A stretch of DNA of 35,008 nt from Acidimicrobiia bacterium (GCA_022822525.1 JAJEBN010000103.1:1-35008), one strand, 5' to 3'. Counted from the first letter of the stretch, positions 1 to 9,099 are shown. Notes: generated by a model not told the origin, from the sequence alone. Numbers and translations: made by a program.

Positions 1-72
1 CCCGAAACCGACGACGAGCTGGAATGGGCGGCGCACAGCACCCGGACGATGATCGCCGAGGAACCCTGGTGA
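1..72 (+). CDS. C-terminal end of a MazE/VapB-like antitoxin (partial)
   Basis: The first frame is open from the window edge to a TGA at 70-72. It encodes only 23 residues, ending in an acidic tail (AAHSTRTMIAEEPW). Its stop overlaps the GTG start of a MazF-like toxin in a GTGA arrangement, the usual antitoxin-toxin order with translational coupling. The DNA-binding part of the antitoxin lies outside the window, so the fold (AbrB-type or ribbon-helix-helix) cannot be told. The assignment rests on position and the acidic tail. Confidence 0.6.
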   Translation, partial: PETDDELEWAAHSTRTMIAEEPW

Positions 73-377
73 CACCTGCTCAGTGCGACGTCTGGTGGGC
101 GGAGAGCGAGAACGAGGTTCGGCCGGTGCTCATCGTCACCCGCAACGAGGCGATCGCAGTGCTCAACAAGCTGGTCGTCGCCCCGATCACGCGTACCGTT
201 CGGGGCATCCCGACCGAGGTAGCGCTCGACGCGGACGACGGTCTCCCCCAGCCAAGCGCGGCTTCGTTCGACAACCTTCGCGTGGTGCTCAAGTCACACT
301 TGACGAAGCGCATAAGCGCCTTGCCCCACCGCAGGCCTGAAGTCTGCGCCGCGCTCGACGCCATGGCGGACTGCTGA
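69..377 (+). CDS. MazF/PemK-family toxin, mRNA interferase
   Basis: About 102 residues, normal for MazF. The GTG at 69 is chosen because it overlaps the upstream stop and gives a family-like N-terminus (TPAQCDVWWAE). Family features visible are the RPVLIVTRNEAI strand after the N-terminal loop, a VVAPITRTVRGIPTEV stretch, DGLPQPSAASFDNLR, and a C-terminal helix. In the family these proteins cut single-stranded RNA at short motifs and are neutralised by the antitoxin encoded just upstream. The N-terminal loop has WWAE in place of the commoner G-x-[IV]-W-x-[AV] pattern. Cleavage specificity cannot be read from sequence. Confidence 0.85.
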   Translation: MTPAQCDVWWAESENEVRPVLIVTRNEAIAVLNKLVVAPITRTVRGIPTEVALDADDGLPQPSAASFDNLRVVLKSHLTKRISALPHRRPEVCAALDAMADC

Positions 378-398
378 CCTACAAGACGCAAGCCGAAT

Positions 399-1658
399 TC
401 AGGCCGTGGAGGCTGCTTTGACTGTGGTGGTGACTTCGGGCGCCAAGTCGAGGCTGTGGAAGTTCTGGAGCCGCTCGATGGTCTCGGCGTAGCGCTCGCG
501 CTTTGCGGCCTCGCGCTCGGGGGCACGTTCGGCGAACTCTCCCATGACCTCGGCGGCGAACAACTCCATTGACTCGCAGATGTCCTCGTGGCGGTTGCGC
601 CCGGCCTGGCTCACGAAGATCAGCTCGTCGACCCCGGCGTCCTCGTAGGCCCGCACGAACTCGCGGATCTGATCCGGCGTGCCGATGCAGCCGCGCAGCG
701 AGTCCAGCCCGCCGGCCGTCACCAGATTCTCCGCGCCCTCCGCACCGACCGCTTCCTGCACGGAGGCGGTCAGCTTGGCGAACCCCATCTCCTCGCGGTT
801 CTCCTCGAACTGGCTCCAGATGTCGGTGGCGCCCGGCGTGTGCGTGCCGAACGCGTAGTAGTGCAGCAGCGAGTACGCAAAGAAATGGAAGCCGTCGAGG
901 CCCCGGTCGAGCGCCGTCTGCTCGTCGGGATGGCACATGAAGCCGGTCGTCACCGCGATGTTGGGGTTCGGCGCCAAGCCGACCGGGTCGGTGCAGGCCT
1001 CGAAGGCGGCGTAGTAGTCCGACACCCACTGGCGGGCCTCGTCGGGATCGATGAACGAGAAGCTCAGCGCGCCCAGGCCCCGCTGGCCCGCCATCAGGAT
1101 GGTGTCGCGCTGGCTGCAGGCGACCCACATCGGCGGGTGCGGTCGCTGGAGGGGCTTGGGCACCACGTTGCGCGCCGGCATCGAGAAGAACTTGCCGGTG
1201 TGCCCTTCGTATGGCGACTGCGCCATCATCTTGGCGATCTCGGGGACCGTTTCTTCCCACATGGCCCGCTTGTCGGCGCGGGCGATCTCGAAGCCGCCGA
1301 GTTCCATGTCGCTCGACGTCTCGCCGGTGCCGAACTCCACCCGGCCGTTCGAGATGATGTCGAGCGTGCCGATGCGCTCGGCCACCCGGGCCGGATGGTT
1401 GTAGCCCGGCAGCACCGGCACGATGCCGTGCCCGATGCGGATGTTCTGGGTAGTCGCAGCGCATGCCGACAGGAACACCTCAGGCGCCGAGGAGTGCGAG
1501 TACTCCTCCAGGAAGTGGTGCTCCACTTCCCACACGGTGCTGAAGCCGAGCTTGTCGGCGAGCTGCACTTGCTCAAGCGCTTCGCCGATGACGCGGGCCT
1601 CGGCCCCGTCGTCCCATGGGCGCGGCAGCTGGTGTTCGTAGAAGATGCTGAAGCGCAT
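399..1658 (-). CDS. LLM-class flavin-dependent oxidoreductase (luciferase-like monooxygenase)
   Basis: 419 residues from an ATG at 1658. The N-terminus (MRFSIFYEHQLPRPW), the VEHHFLEEYSHSSAPEVFL segment, RIGHGIVPVLPGYNHPARVAERI and the SNGRVEFGTGET segment are characteristic of bacterial luciferase-like TIM-barrel proteins that use FMN or F420. It is longer than the usual 300-360 residues because of a charged C-terminal extension (EFAERAPEREAAKRERYAETIERL). A serine hydrolase lies upstream on the same strand about 95 bases away, so the two may be co-transcribed. Substrate is unknown; monooxygenase and F420-dependent dehydrogenase are both possible. Confidence 0.88.
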   Translation of the reverse strand: MRFSIFYEHQLPRPWDDGAEARVIGEALEQVQLADKLGFSTVWEVEHHFLEEYSHSSAPEVFLSACAATTQNIRIGHGIVPVLPGYNHPARVAERIGTLDIISNGRVEFGTGETSSDMELGGFEIARADKRAMWEETVPEIAKMMAQSPYEGHTGKFFSMPARNVVPKPLQRPHPPMWVACSQRDTILMAGQRGLGALSFSFIDPDEARQWVSDYYAAFEACTDPVGLAPNPNIAVTTGFMCHPDEQTALDRGLDGFHFFAYSLLHYYAFGTHTPGATDIWSQFEENREEMGFAKLTASVQEAVGAEGAENLVTAGGLDSLRGCIGTPDQIREFVRAYEDAGVDELIFVSQAGRNRHEDICESMELFAAEVMGEFAERAPEREAAKRERYAETIERLQNFHSLDLAPEVTTTVKAASTA

Positions 1659-1752
1659 GCCGGATCCCTTCGAGCGGCGCTGAGAGGCTCGTAGTGTGCC
1701 GTAGCCGACGCAGCTCGGGGCGCCCGCGAGCGCGCCGGCGGGCTCGGTGCGC

Positions 1753-2904
1753 CTAACCCGCGGCGGCGATGCTGGCGAAGGCAGCGTCCACGATGCGATT
1801 GCCCCGGGGATCGCCGGTGATGGTGCCCTCCATGCGGTTCATCACATATGCCACCGATGCCCGGACATCGAAATCGACGACGGCCACCGAGCCGCCCCAG
1901 CCGCCCCAGAACATGTGGTTCGGGTTGGGACTGGTGACCCAGCCGTCAAGGTCGCGGGCAAAGCCCAGCCCGTGCCGCATCCGCATGTACAGCACGTCAT
2001 CGACGTTGTCAATCTGCTCCTCGAGGGCCTTGCGCGCACCGGCCTCGGACATGATCCGCACGCCGTCCACCTCGCCGCCGCAGGCAAGCATCGAGTGAAT
2101 CCGCGCAATCGAGCGGGCGTTGCCGATGCCGCCGGCCGCGGGGATCTCCGCCGCACGCCATTCGCGGGTCTGCGGTTCGGAGGCGTCCAGCATGCAACTC
2201 ATCAGCGTCTTGGCGCAGACCGAGTCGAACTCGACGGGAACGCCGTTCATTTCGAGCGCTTCCATATTCACTTCCGGCGGGATCAGCTCTCCCATCCGAC
2301 CGTCCTCGGAGGCCGGGAGACTCATATGGAAGTCGGCCCCGAGCGGCTCGGCGATCTCGTCACGGAACCAGTCCGCCATGCGCTTGCCGGTGATGCGGTA
2401 GAGAATCTCGCCTTCGAGGTTGCCCTGGGTGACAGCGTGGTACGCCGACTTGCTGCCTGGCTCGAACCACAGCTCCTGCGCGGCGAGCCGCTCGGCGATG
2501 GCATCGAGGTCGTACAGGTCTGCGGCCGTCACCGGCGGGTCGTATCCCGGCAGGCCGGCCGTATGGGCCATGACGTGGCTGACCAGCACGCCTTCCTTGC
2601 CGTTCTGGGCGAACTCGGGCCAGTACTGACACACCGGAGCGTCGAAGTCGAGCTCGCCCCGGTCGGCGAGGGCGAGCATGGCGGTGGCCGCCATGGTCTT
2701 GGTGGTCGAGTACACGTTGACGATCGTGTCCTGGTCCCACGGCGTGCCATTGGGGTCCGCGTCGCCGGCCCAGATGTCCACCACGAACTCGCCGTCGACC
2801 GTCACTGCCGCCGCTGCGCCGACCTCCAGCCCCTCTGCGAAGTTCTCCACGAAGCCGTCGCGGACCGCCTCGAAGCCCTCCTTGCACATCCCGTGAACTT
2901 CCAT
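1753..2904 (-). CDS. Serine hydrolase of the class C beta-lactamase / EstB-like esterase family
   Basis: 383 residues from the ATG at 2904. That start is preferred over one 18 codons upstream because a strong ribosome binding site (AAGGGGGA) lies about six bases before it. The nucleophile motif SxxK is seen as STTK (Ser66, Lys69), and Tyr155 in SAYHAV is a candidate for the YxN/YxS motif. No signal peptide is visible, which favours a cytoplasmic esterase or amidase over a periplasmic beta-lactamase. GELDFDAPVCQYWPEF and HTAGLPGYD are typical of the Beta-lactamase (PF00144) family. The natural substrate is unknown. The neighbouring flavin oxygenase may belong to the same catabolic pathway, which is inference. 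Confidence 0.88.
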   Translation of the reverse strand: MEVHGMCKEGFEAVRDGFVENFAEGLEVGAAAAVTVDGEFVVDIWAGDADPNGTPWDQDTIVNVYSTTKTMAATAMLALADRGELDFDAPVCQYWPEFAQNGKEGVLVSHVMAHTAGLPGYDPPVTAADLYDLDAIAERLAAQELWFEPGSKSAYHAVTQGNLEGEILYRITGKRMADWFRDEIAEPLGADFHMSLPASEDGRMGELIPPEVNMEALEMNGVPVEFDSVCAKTLMSCMLDASEPQTREWRAAEIPAAGGIGNARSIARIHSMLACGGEVDGVRIMSEAGARKALEEQIDNVDDVLYMRMRHGLGFARDLDGWVTSPNPNHMFWGGWGGSVAVVDFDVRASVAYVMNRMEGTITGDPRGNRIVDAAFASIAAAG

Positions 2905-2910
2905 GACTGT

Positions 2911-2918
2911 CCCCCTTG
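2911..2918 (-). promoter_or_regulatory. Strong ribosome binding site that fixes the serine hydrolase start
   Basis: On the minus strand the sequence CAAGGGGG lies here, with the core AAGGGGGA next to it and about six bases before the ATG at 2904. It decides between that ATG and the upstream in-frame ATG codons near 2958, which have no comparable site. Confidence 0.6.
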
Positions 2919-3041
2919 TCGCGCCGGTCCGCCCGGCCGGCGATTCAGGCCTCATCATTGCAGTCGCGACATGCCGTCGCCGATGGCGCTTCTGCGCGGG
3001 CCGGTGCCGTCAAGCAACGGAAGATGACAAGTCGGACTGTC

Positions 3042-3998
3042 TCAGCTCGTCGGTGCAGTGATCGACGGGGCCTGACCGAAGCTGCCCCAGTCCGTCATGA
3101 CGCCGAAGGAGCCGGTGCCGTCGATGACGGCGCTGAAGCTCACCCTGCGGATGAGATCGTCGCCGTCCACCCAGACGTCGAGCTGGGCGCTGTCGAGACC
3201 CGAGAACGGCGCTTGGTTCGTCGCCATCATGATCATGCCGAGGGACATGAGCATTCCGGCGCCCGCCCCGGCAGGCGTCTCGTCGGTGCGGTAGTGCGTC
3301 ACGGCAACGCCGTCGAGGTCTTCGCGCCCGAGATCGACGAAGTCGTAGAGATCACCGAGGTCGTCGATGGCCACACCGAACGTCAGGTTTGACTGGATGG
3401 CTGCGCCCGGACCTCCTGTGGCGGAGTGGACGGGAACGGGACCATCCCACGGTCCTTCCCCGACCGAGCGGTACGCCTGACCGTCGACGATGACCTCGGC
3501 GTAGGAGTCCATCTGCGGGATGCTCCCGTCCTCCATCGCGGGCCCCGGCGTCACCCGGTACTCGACGTTCGGGTCCGAGAACGTCGCGTCGACATGCAAT
3601 TTCCATGGTTCGGAGAGATCATCGAAGTCGAAGGTGACTGTCGTTGTCGAGATGGCGGAATTGCTGAGTGCGATGGTGGCCTCGACGGCCTTGTGCACTG
3701 AGGCAGTCGCATCACGGCCCGTGCCTGTGTCGTAGACGACGACAGTCGCCACGGCGGCAATGGCGATCATCGCGGCGGCGGCAGCGGCGGTCAGCCATCG
3801 CTGTCGCACGGGAGAGCCGGAGCGGGCCCGGCCACGCGCCGCTCGGCCCAGCGCAGAAACGTCACCGGCGTCCGCCAGGATCATCTCCAGCGAGCGCGCC
3901 GGCCCCGGATCGGTAGCAGTCTCCAGCTCGTCGACGTCGACCGGATTGGCCCGGCGCAGCTCGCTGAGCAGTTCATCGTGGGTGTCAGTGCCGTTCAT
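3042..3998 (-). CDS. Membrane-anchored extracytoplasmic protein, possible anti-sigma factor
   Basis: 318 residues. A cytoplasmic N-terminal part of about 68 residues is followed by one membrane segment (about 69-89, LTAAAAAAMIAIAAVATVVV). Then comes an extracytoplasmic domain of about 220 residues with beta-rich segments resembling LppX/LprG-type or LolA-like lipoproteins (VTFDFDDLSEPWKLHVDATF, VIVDGQAYRSVGEG, LDVWVDGDDLIRRVSFS). Its start codon overlaps the stop of the ECF sigma gene in an ATGA. That coupling and the topology are what is expected of a partner anti-sigma factor. No zinc-binding HxxxCxxC motif is present, so the cytoplasmic part is not a classical ZAS domain. The sensing function is inference. 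Confidence 0.65.
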   Translation of the reverse strand: MNGTDTHDELLSELRRANPVDVDELETATDPGPARSLEMILADAGDVSALGRAARGRARSGSPVRQRWLTAAAAAAMIAIAAVATVVVYDTGTGRDATASVHKAVEATIALSNSAISTTTVTFDFDDLSEPWKLHVDATFSDPNVEYRVTPGPAMEDGSIPQMDSYAEVIVDGQAYRSVGEGPWDGPVPVHSATGGPGAAIQSNLTFGVAIDDLGDLYDFVDLGREDLDGVAVTHYRTDETPAGAGAGMLMSLGMIMMATNQAPFSGLDSAQLDVWVDGDDLIRRVSFSAVIDGTGSFGVMTDWGSFGQAPSITAPTS

Positions 3999-4630
3999 AG
4001 CGCCTTCCTCGGGGGGCCGCAGCCAGAGTCGCCCGGCCGCGGGTCGAGCCCCTCCGGGGTGCTGCGTTCTCCTGATGCCTGTCCGCGACGGCGCAGCTCT
4101 TTCACGTTCGAGCTGTTGCCTGCTGCGCCCTCCAGTTGCTCAAGCCGGGCAGCGAGTCGCTTGCGAGCCCGGTGGACCCGGATCGCCGAGGCGTTGGCGG
4201 AGATGCCGAGCACCCGACCGATCTCGGCATGGCTGAGCTCCTCCCAGGCGACCAGCATCAGCACTTCGCGGTCGGCCTCGGGCAGCGTGCCGAGCGCTGT
4301 TCTCAGCAGCGATGACCGGTCGTCTGGTGCCGCTGCAACGGGGTCGATCGCGCTCGGCGGGCTCGCAGCGAGCAGACGATCTTGCGCAGACTGCCTTCTG
4401 CGGTCGGAGCGGGCCGCGTTGCGGATCATGTTGCGGGCCACGCCGAAGAGCCACGGCCGTTCTGAGTTGTCGGGAACGTCGTCGCGCCTGCGCCACGCCG
4501 TCAGGAACGTGTCCGCGACGACCTCGTCGGCAGTGGCGGCATCGACGCGGCGGCGCGCGTAGGCCAGCAGCGGTCGGTACGTCTCGGCATAGAGGCTCCG
4601 GAACCAAGCCTCGTCATGAGCGGCGAGCAT
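3995..4630 (-). CDS. ECF-type sigma-70 family RNA polymerase sigma factor
   Basis: Region 2 is seen in YRPLLAYARRRVDAATADEVVADTF and in RPWLFGVARNMIRNAARSDRR. Region 4 is seen in LGTLPEADREVLMLVAWEEL followed by a helix-turn-helix (SHAEIGRVLGISANASAIRVHRARKRL). Length from the ATG at 4630 is 211 residues; an upstream ATG at 4654 would add eight. I prefer 4630 because a perfect palindrome then lies in the leader instead of the coding region, but this is not certain. The last roughly 45 residues are Gly/Arg/Pro-rich and lie outside the sigma fold. The downstream gene overlaps by four bases and probably encodes its regulator. Confidence 0.85.
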   Translation of the reverse strand: MLAAHDEAWFRSLYAETYRPLLAYARRRVDAATADEVVADTFLTAWRRRDDVPDNSERPWLFGVARNMIRNAARSDRRRQSAQDRLLAASPPSAIDPVAAAPDDRSSLLRTALGTLPEADREVLMLVAWEELSHAEIGRVLGISANASAIRVHRARKRLAARLEQLEGAAGNSSNVKELRRRGQASGERSTPEGLDPRPGDSGCGPPRKAL

Positions 4631-4633
4631 GCA

Positions 4634-4652
4634 GACAGCCATCATGGCTGTC
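4634..4652. promoter_or_regulatory. Perfect palindrome at the start of the ECF sigma gene
   Basis: GACAGCCAT-C-ATGGCTGTC is a perfect inverted repeat with nine-base arms around one central base. It lies immediately upstream of the ATG at 4630 and covers the alternative starts at 4654, 4645 and 4642. It could be an operator for a dimeric regulator or a leader hairpin that controls translation. Which one cannot be told from sequence. Confidence 0.45.
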
Positions 4653-4811
4653 ATGTCCGCAGCGGCGGAACCCTTTCAGGGCGAAAGACCCGGAGGCATC
4701 GGCGGGCACCAGCGAGGCGACAGAGGATCGGCCGCGTTCGCTTGGCGCGGCGACAGTCGCCCAGGCGCCGCACGGTGCCTGCATCAAGTGAGCCTGGGAT
4801 CGGGGGACTCC

Positions 4812-6212
4812 GTGAAATCACCACTGCTGCGCCTGTTGGCGCTTCTCTTCGCGTTCAGCCTGGTCGCTGCCGCTTGCGCTGACGACTCGGACGACGACGG
4901 AGCGGCCGACGAGGCGCCGGCAGCCACCGCAGCTGATGACGGCGACGACATGGCCGATGACGACATGGCCGACGACTCCGGCGACATGGCTGATGACGAC
5001 ACGGCCGATGATTCCGGTGACGACATGGCGGACGACTCCGGCGATGGCATGGCCGACGACGACAGCGACGACATGGCTGCCATCGACCGCACCGGCGAGG
5101 TCATCAAGGTCGGCTACGTGAACAACGAGGGTGCTGCGTTCTCACTGCCCGAGTTCCGCACCGGCGGCGAGGTGGCGATCCAGTTCATCAATGACAACGG
5201 CGGCATCAACGGCGCGATGATCGAGACCGAAGTCTGCCTGTCTGACGGCACGCCCGAGAGCGCCATCAACTGCGCCAACCAGCTGATCGAAGCCGACGTT
5301 GTGTTTGCTTACATGGGCATCGAGGTGGGGTCGGAGGCAGCGATCAACCTGTGGGTCGAAGCCGGCATTCCCTACATCTCGTCACACGCGTGGGGCGTCA
5401 CCGAGCAGAACAGCCCTGGCTCGGTCATCATGCACTCGCCCGCTGGCGCCTATGCAGTCGGCCCGGCCAAGACGTTCGCCGATCTCGGCATCGATCACAT
5501 CGCGGTGATCCTCGAGGACACTCCCTCGGGCAACGCCTTCATGGACGAGACCAGCAACCCGATCATGGGGTACCACGGCATCGAATGGGAAGGCATCCTG
5601 GTGGACCCCGCAGCGCCGGACTGGACAGCGGCGATCGCCGCTGCGCAAGCGGCGGGTGTCGACGGCGTGTGGGGCCAGCTGAGCGAGCCAGGCTGCATCG
5701 GCATGGTCGGTGCGGCTGCTGCCAGCGGTTACGACAAGCCGGTGTTCGCGGGCTCATGCAGCTTCTATATCCCGATCCTGGGGGCTGCCGCCATCGGCAC
5801 GTACACCCAGAGCGACGTGTTCTTCCCGTCGACGGCCGAATTCGCTCCGCCTGAGATCCAGGCACAGATCGCCGAGTACGTCGACCTGATGACCGCCGCC
5901 GGATACGAGGACCACATCGAAGGCTTCGCGGTTGCGCCGTATACCGCGTGGCGCGCGATGGAGATCATCCTCGAGCGGATCGAGGGCCCGATGACCGCCG
6001 AAGCGGTGCTCCATGCCTTCAAGAACGCCGGCGAGACGCCCGGATGGTTCGGCCCGAATCATCGCTGCGGCGAGGCGCCTTGGCCGGCTGAGACGTCTGC
6101 CTGCAAGTCCGAGATCGCGGTGTGGCAGATCGCTGAGCGGGACGACGGCACGATCGGGCGCGTCCTGGTCGGCGACGGCTTCATCGACGCTTTCGCATTC
6201 AGCGGCTTCTAA
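4812..6212 (+). CDS. ABC transporter substrate-binding lipoprotein, LIV type (copy 1)
   Basis: 466 residues from a GTG at 4812, preceded by GGGGGA. The signal peptide KSPLLRLLALLFAFSLVAAAC ends at a lipobox cysteine at residue 22, so the protein is probably lipid-anchored outside the membrane. Residues 23-90 are a low-complexity acidic linker rich in Met-Ala-Asp-Asp units. The binding domain follows (GEVIKVGYVNNEGAAFSLPE, NDNGGINGAMIE, DGTPESAINCANQLIE, GWFGPNHRCGEAPWP), matching the Peripla_BP_6 family that binds branched-chain amino acids, amides or other small acids. It precedes a LivHMG fusion by 58 bases, as expected for its own permease. A second binding protein about 5 kb downstream has the same motifs through the domain. 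The ligand is unknown. Confidence 0.92.
   Translation: MKSPLLRLLALLFAFSLVAAACADDSDDDGAADEAPAATAADDGDDMADDDMADDSGDMADDDTADDSGDDMADDSGDGMADDDSDDMAAIDRTGEVIKVGYVNNEGAAFSLPEFRTGGEVAIQFINDNGGINGAMIETEVCLSDGTPESAINCANQLIEADVVFAYMGIEVGSEAAINLWVEAGIPYISSHAWGVTEQNSPGSVIMHSPAGAYAVGPAKTFADLGIDHIAVILEDTPSGNAFMDETSNPIMGYHGIEWEGILVDPAAPDWTAAIAAAQAAGVDGVWGQLSEPGCIGMVGAAAASGYDKPVFAGSCSFYIPILGAAAIGTYTQSDVFFPSTAEFAPPEIQAQIAEYVDLMTAAGYEDHIEGFAVAPYTAWRAMEIILERIEGPMTAEAVLHAFKNAGETPGWFGPNHRCGEAPWPAETSACKSEIAVWQIAERDDGTIGRVLVGDGFIDAFAFSGF
4935..5075 (+). repeat. In-frame tandem repeat encoding a Met-Ala-Asp-Asp-rich linker
   Basis: Degenerate repeats of GACATGGCCGATGAC and GACGACTCCGGC type units encode alternating (D)DMADD and DDSGD blocks at residues 42-88 of the binding lipoprotein. 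Synonymous differences between units show that it is not a very recent expansion. The paralogous lipoprotein downstream has a Gly/Pro/Thr/Asp-rich linker without these units. Confidence 0.8.
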
Positions 6213-6270
6213 GCGGTTGAACCCAGCCACCACCAGCTTCGGCGCGAGCTGAGCACTCGACCTCCACGAC

Positions 6271-9099
6271 GTGCAGCAATACCTCCTGTTTGCCATCGTC
6301 GGGCTCGGCTTCGGCTGTATTTACGCGGCCATCTCGATGGGCGTGGTCATCACCTATCGCGGCACCGGCATCATCAACTTCGCCACCGGCGCGATGGCGA
6401 TGTGGGGCGCCTACGTCTTCGATGAGCTGAACCGCACGGGCGACCTGGTGTTTCCGGTCGCGATCATCCCGCACAAGGTGAGCCTCGGCGACGGCATGGG
6501 CTCGGTGCCCTTCGCGCTTGCGATGGTGCTGGCCGTGCTCTCGTGCAGCCTCATCGGGCTGCTGGTGCACTTCTTGGTGTTCCGTCCGCTGCGACGGGCG
6601 CCGATCCTGGCGCGTGTCGTGGCATCGGTGGGCGTGCTGCTGGCTATCCAAGCCCTCATCGTGATGCAGTTCACCAGCACACCGCGAGCGGTGCCGCCGA
6701 TCCTGCCGAACGAGCCAGTGGATTTTGCTGGCATCAGCTTCTCGCGCGATCGCCTCTGGCTCACCGGCGTGGTCATCGTGATCGCTGTGGCGATGTGGGC
6801 GTGGTTCCGCTTCACGCGTCTCGGGCTGGCCACGAGAGCTTCGGCAGAGAATGAGCGGGCCATCGGCTTGGCCCGCTTCTCACCGCAAGTGCTCGCCGGT
6901 TCGACCTGGGTGCTGTCGAGCACCGTTGTCGGCTTCATCGTGATCCTGACCTCGCCAACGGTGATCCTGAACCCGCTGACGTACGTGCTCGCCATCGTGC
7001 CGGCCCTGGCTGCGGCGCTCATCGGGCGACTGTCGTCGATCGCCGTCACGGTGAGTGCGGCACTGGCGCTGGGCATGGTCCAGTCCATCGTGGTGTTCCA
7101 GACCACCAAGGCTTGGTGGCCTGAGTGGGCGAAGGCGGGGCTGTCCGACGCCGTGCCGTTCGTGGTCATCGTGATCGCGCTCTTCGTCGTCGGCGATGCC
7201 CTGCCGAGCCGTGGGGCGGTCGAGTCGGATCCGCTGCCCGAGGTGTACCGGCCGAAGATGCGACCTGCGGTGATCGTGCCGGTCGTGATCGGCGCCGGTG
7301 TGGTGGCCACGCTGACCTCGGGCAGCTACCGGTTCGGGATCATCACCAGCATGATCGTGACGATCATCATGCTTTCGCTGGTGGTGCTCACCGGGCTGGT
7401 CGGGCAGATCTCGCTGGCACAGGCCGGCATCGCCGGCACCGCTGGTTTCGCGCTCAGCAAGCTGGGCGATGTCGTGGGCATTCCGTTCCCGATCTCGACG
7501 CTGCTCGCAGCGCTGGTGGCGACCGTGTTCGGCGTGCTGGTCGGCATCCCGGCGTTGCGCATTCGCGGCGCGCAGCTCGCCGTGGTCACCCTGGCGGGCG
7601 CCGTGGCGCTGGAGAAGTTCATTTTCCGCAACACCCAGCTGGCCGAGGCGGCCGGCAACCCCATCGCCGACCCGACGCTGTTCGGCCTCGACCTGGGCAT
7701 CCGGGAAGGTCGCACGATCGCACGCGTCGAATTCGCCATCCTCGTGCTGCTCGTCGTCACCGTGTGCGCGATCCTCGTCGGCAATCTGGCCCGCAGCGCG
7801 ACCGGCCGACGCTTCCTGGCGGTGAGATCAAACGAGCGTGCCGGCGCATCAGTCGGCATCTCCATTGCAAACACGAAGCTGCTGGCGTTCGGCATCGCGT
7901 CGTTCCTCGCGGGCGTCGGCGGTGCGTTCCTCGGTTACAGCCGCGGGCAGCTGTCCGCGGACAGCTTCACCGTCATGGTCGGGCTGAGCTTCTTGGCCTT
8001 TGCCTACTTGGGCGGCATCACCACGGTGTCCGGCGCGATCATCGCGGGCACGTTCGCCCCGCTGGGCATCGGCTTCGTGATCTTGGACCGTGCCCTCGAC
8101 ATCGGGTCCGCGTACCAGATCCTGGCGGGCATCGGCCTCGTGCTCACAGCGATCTTCAATCCGGAGGGAATCGCCGGCGCAAACCGCAAGAACTTCGACA
8201 AGATGCGCGCCGGGCTGGCTGCCCGCGCCGCGGCCAAGGCCGCGCCCGTCGACGACGCCGCTGCTGCGAGCGCAGCTCCCGCCGGGGCGGTGCCCACCTC
8301 CGCTGCACCGGCACCTCGCGCCGTCCCAAGGCCGGGCTTCGACGATGCCGCGGTGGTACTCGAAGTCAACGAGCTGACGGTGCGCTACGGCGGCCTCAAG
8401 GCCGTCGACGACGCCTCGCTGCGAGTGCGTGAGGGCGAGATCGTCGGGCTGATCGGGCCGAACGGCGCAGGCAAGACCACGATGATCGACGCGCTGACAG
8501 GGTTCATTCCCTCCGAAGGGCGGATCGAGTTCTGCGGTGCTGAGCTCACCACCGAGCAGCCGTACCAGCGGGCACGCATGGGCCTGTCGCGTACGTGGCA
8601 GTCGCTCGAGCTGTTCGGGGACCTGTCAGTGCGAGAGAACGTGCAAGTCGCCGATGAGCGAGCCACCGTCGGCTCGGTGCTCACCGACTTCGTCAAGCCC
8701 GCAAGACCGGTGGACCTCACGCGCGTGGACTCGGCACTGGAACTCGTCGGTCTCACCGGCGATGCCGACGCCCGTCCCGGCGACCTGCCGCTCGGGCGAC
8801 AGAAGCTCGTGGGCGTGGCCCGCGCCCTGGCCAGTTCCCCCCGTGTGATGCTGGCCGACGAGCCCGCAGCCGGTCTCGACACCGCAGAGAGCCGCACGCT
8901 AGGCCGCGAGATCGTCGACATTGCCGAGGGCGGCGTGTCGATCCTGCTGGTCGACCACGACATGGGCCTGGTGCTGGAGGTCTGCGACTACATCTACGTC
9001 CTCGACTTCGGCCAGATCATCGCCGAGGGCACCCCCGCCGACATTCGTGCGAACGAAGCCGTCATCGACGCCTACCTTGGTTCTGAGGTCCACACATGA
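6271..9099 (+). CDS. LivH-LivM-LivG fusion: two permease domains plus ATPase (copy 1)
   Basis: 942 residues from a GTG at 6271. Residues 1-310 form a LivH-like permease ([20 protein letters not shown]). Residues 330-645 form a LivM-like permease ([31 protein letters not shown]). An Ala/Pro-rich linker of about 40 residues leads to a LivG-like ATPase. The ATPase has Walker [10 protein letters not shown] at 729-737 and Walker B ending in Asp863-Glu864. The ABC signature reads LPLGRQ (839-844) instead of the usual LS[YG]GQ. The three parts are separate genes in classical Liv operons. The partner ATPase LivF starts 10 bases after the stop. Substrate is inferred only as branched-chain amino acid-like. 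Confidence 0.93.
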   Translation: MQQYLLFAIVGLGFGCIYAAISMGVVITYRGTGIINFATGAMAMWGAYVFDELNRTGDLVFPVAIIPHKVSLGDGMGSVPFALAMVLAVLSCSLIGLLVHFLVFRPLRRAPILARVVASVGVLLAIQALIVMQFTSTPRAVPPILPNEPVDFAGISFSRDRLWLTGVVIVIAVAMWAWFRFTRLGLATRASAENERAIGLARFSPQVLAGSTWVLSSTVVGFIVILTSPTVILNPLTYVLAIVPALAAALIGRLSSIAVTVSAALALGMVQSIVVFQTTKAWWPEWAKAGLSDAVPFVVIVIALFVVGDALPSRGAVESDPLPEVYRPKMRPAVIVPVVIGAGVVATLTSGSYRFGIITSMIVTIIMLSLVVLTGLVGQISLAQAGIAGTAGFALSKLGDVVGIPFPISTLLAALVATVFGVLVGIPALRIRGAQLAVVTLAGAVALEKFIFRNTQLAEAAGNPIADPTLFGLDLGIREGRTIARVEFAILVLLVVTVCAILVGNLARSATGRRFLAVRSNERAGASVGISIANTKLLAFGIASFLAGVGGAFLGYSRGQLSADSFTVMVGLSFLAFAYLGGITTVSGAIIAGTFAPLGIGFVILDRALDIGSAYQILAGIGLVLTAIFNPEGIAGANRKNFDKMRAGLAARAAAKAAPVDDAAAASAAPAGAVPTSAAPAPRAVPRPGFDDAAVVLEVNELTVRYGGLKAVDDASLRVREGEIVGLIGPNGAGKTTMIDALTGFIPSEGRIEFCGAELTTEQPYQRARMGLSRTWQSLELFGDLSVRENVQVADERATVGSVLTDFVKPARPVDLTRVDSALELVGLTGDADARPGDLPLGRQKLVGVARALASSPRVMLADEPAAGLDTAESRTLGREIVDIAEGGVSILLVDHDMGLVLEVCDYIYVLDFGQIIAEGTPADIRANEAVIDAYLGSEVHT

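Noticed and set aside
379..1464. Long open frames antisense or out of frame to the luciferase-like gene, and similar ones throughout
   Set aside because: They are Arg/Gly/Pro-rich translations typical of high-GC shadow frames, with no recognisable domain.
1722..1743. Hairpin GCCCGC/GCGGGC between the serine hydrolase and the luciferase-like gene as a terminator
   Set aside because: The ten-base loop, lack of T-tract and overall GC richness make a chance match likely.
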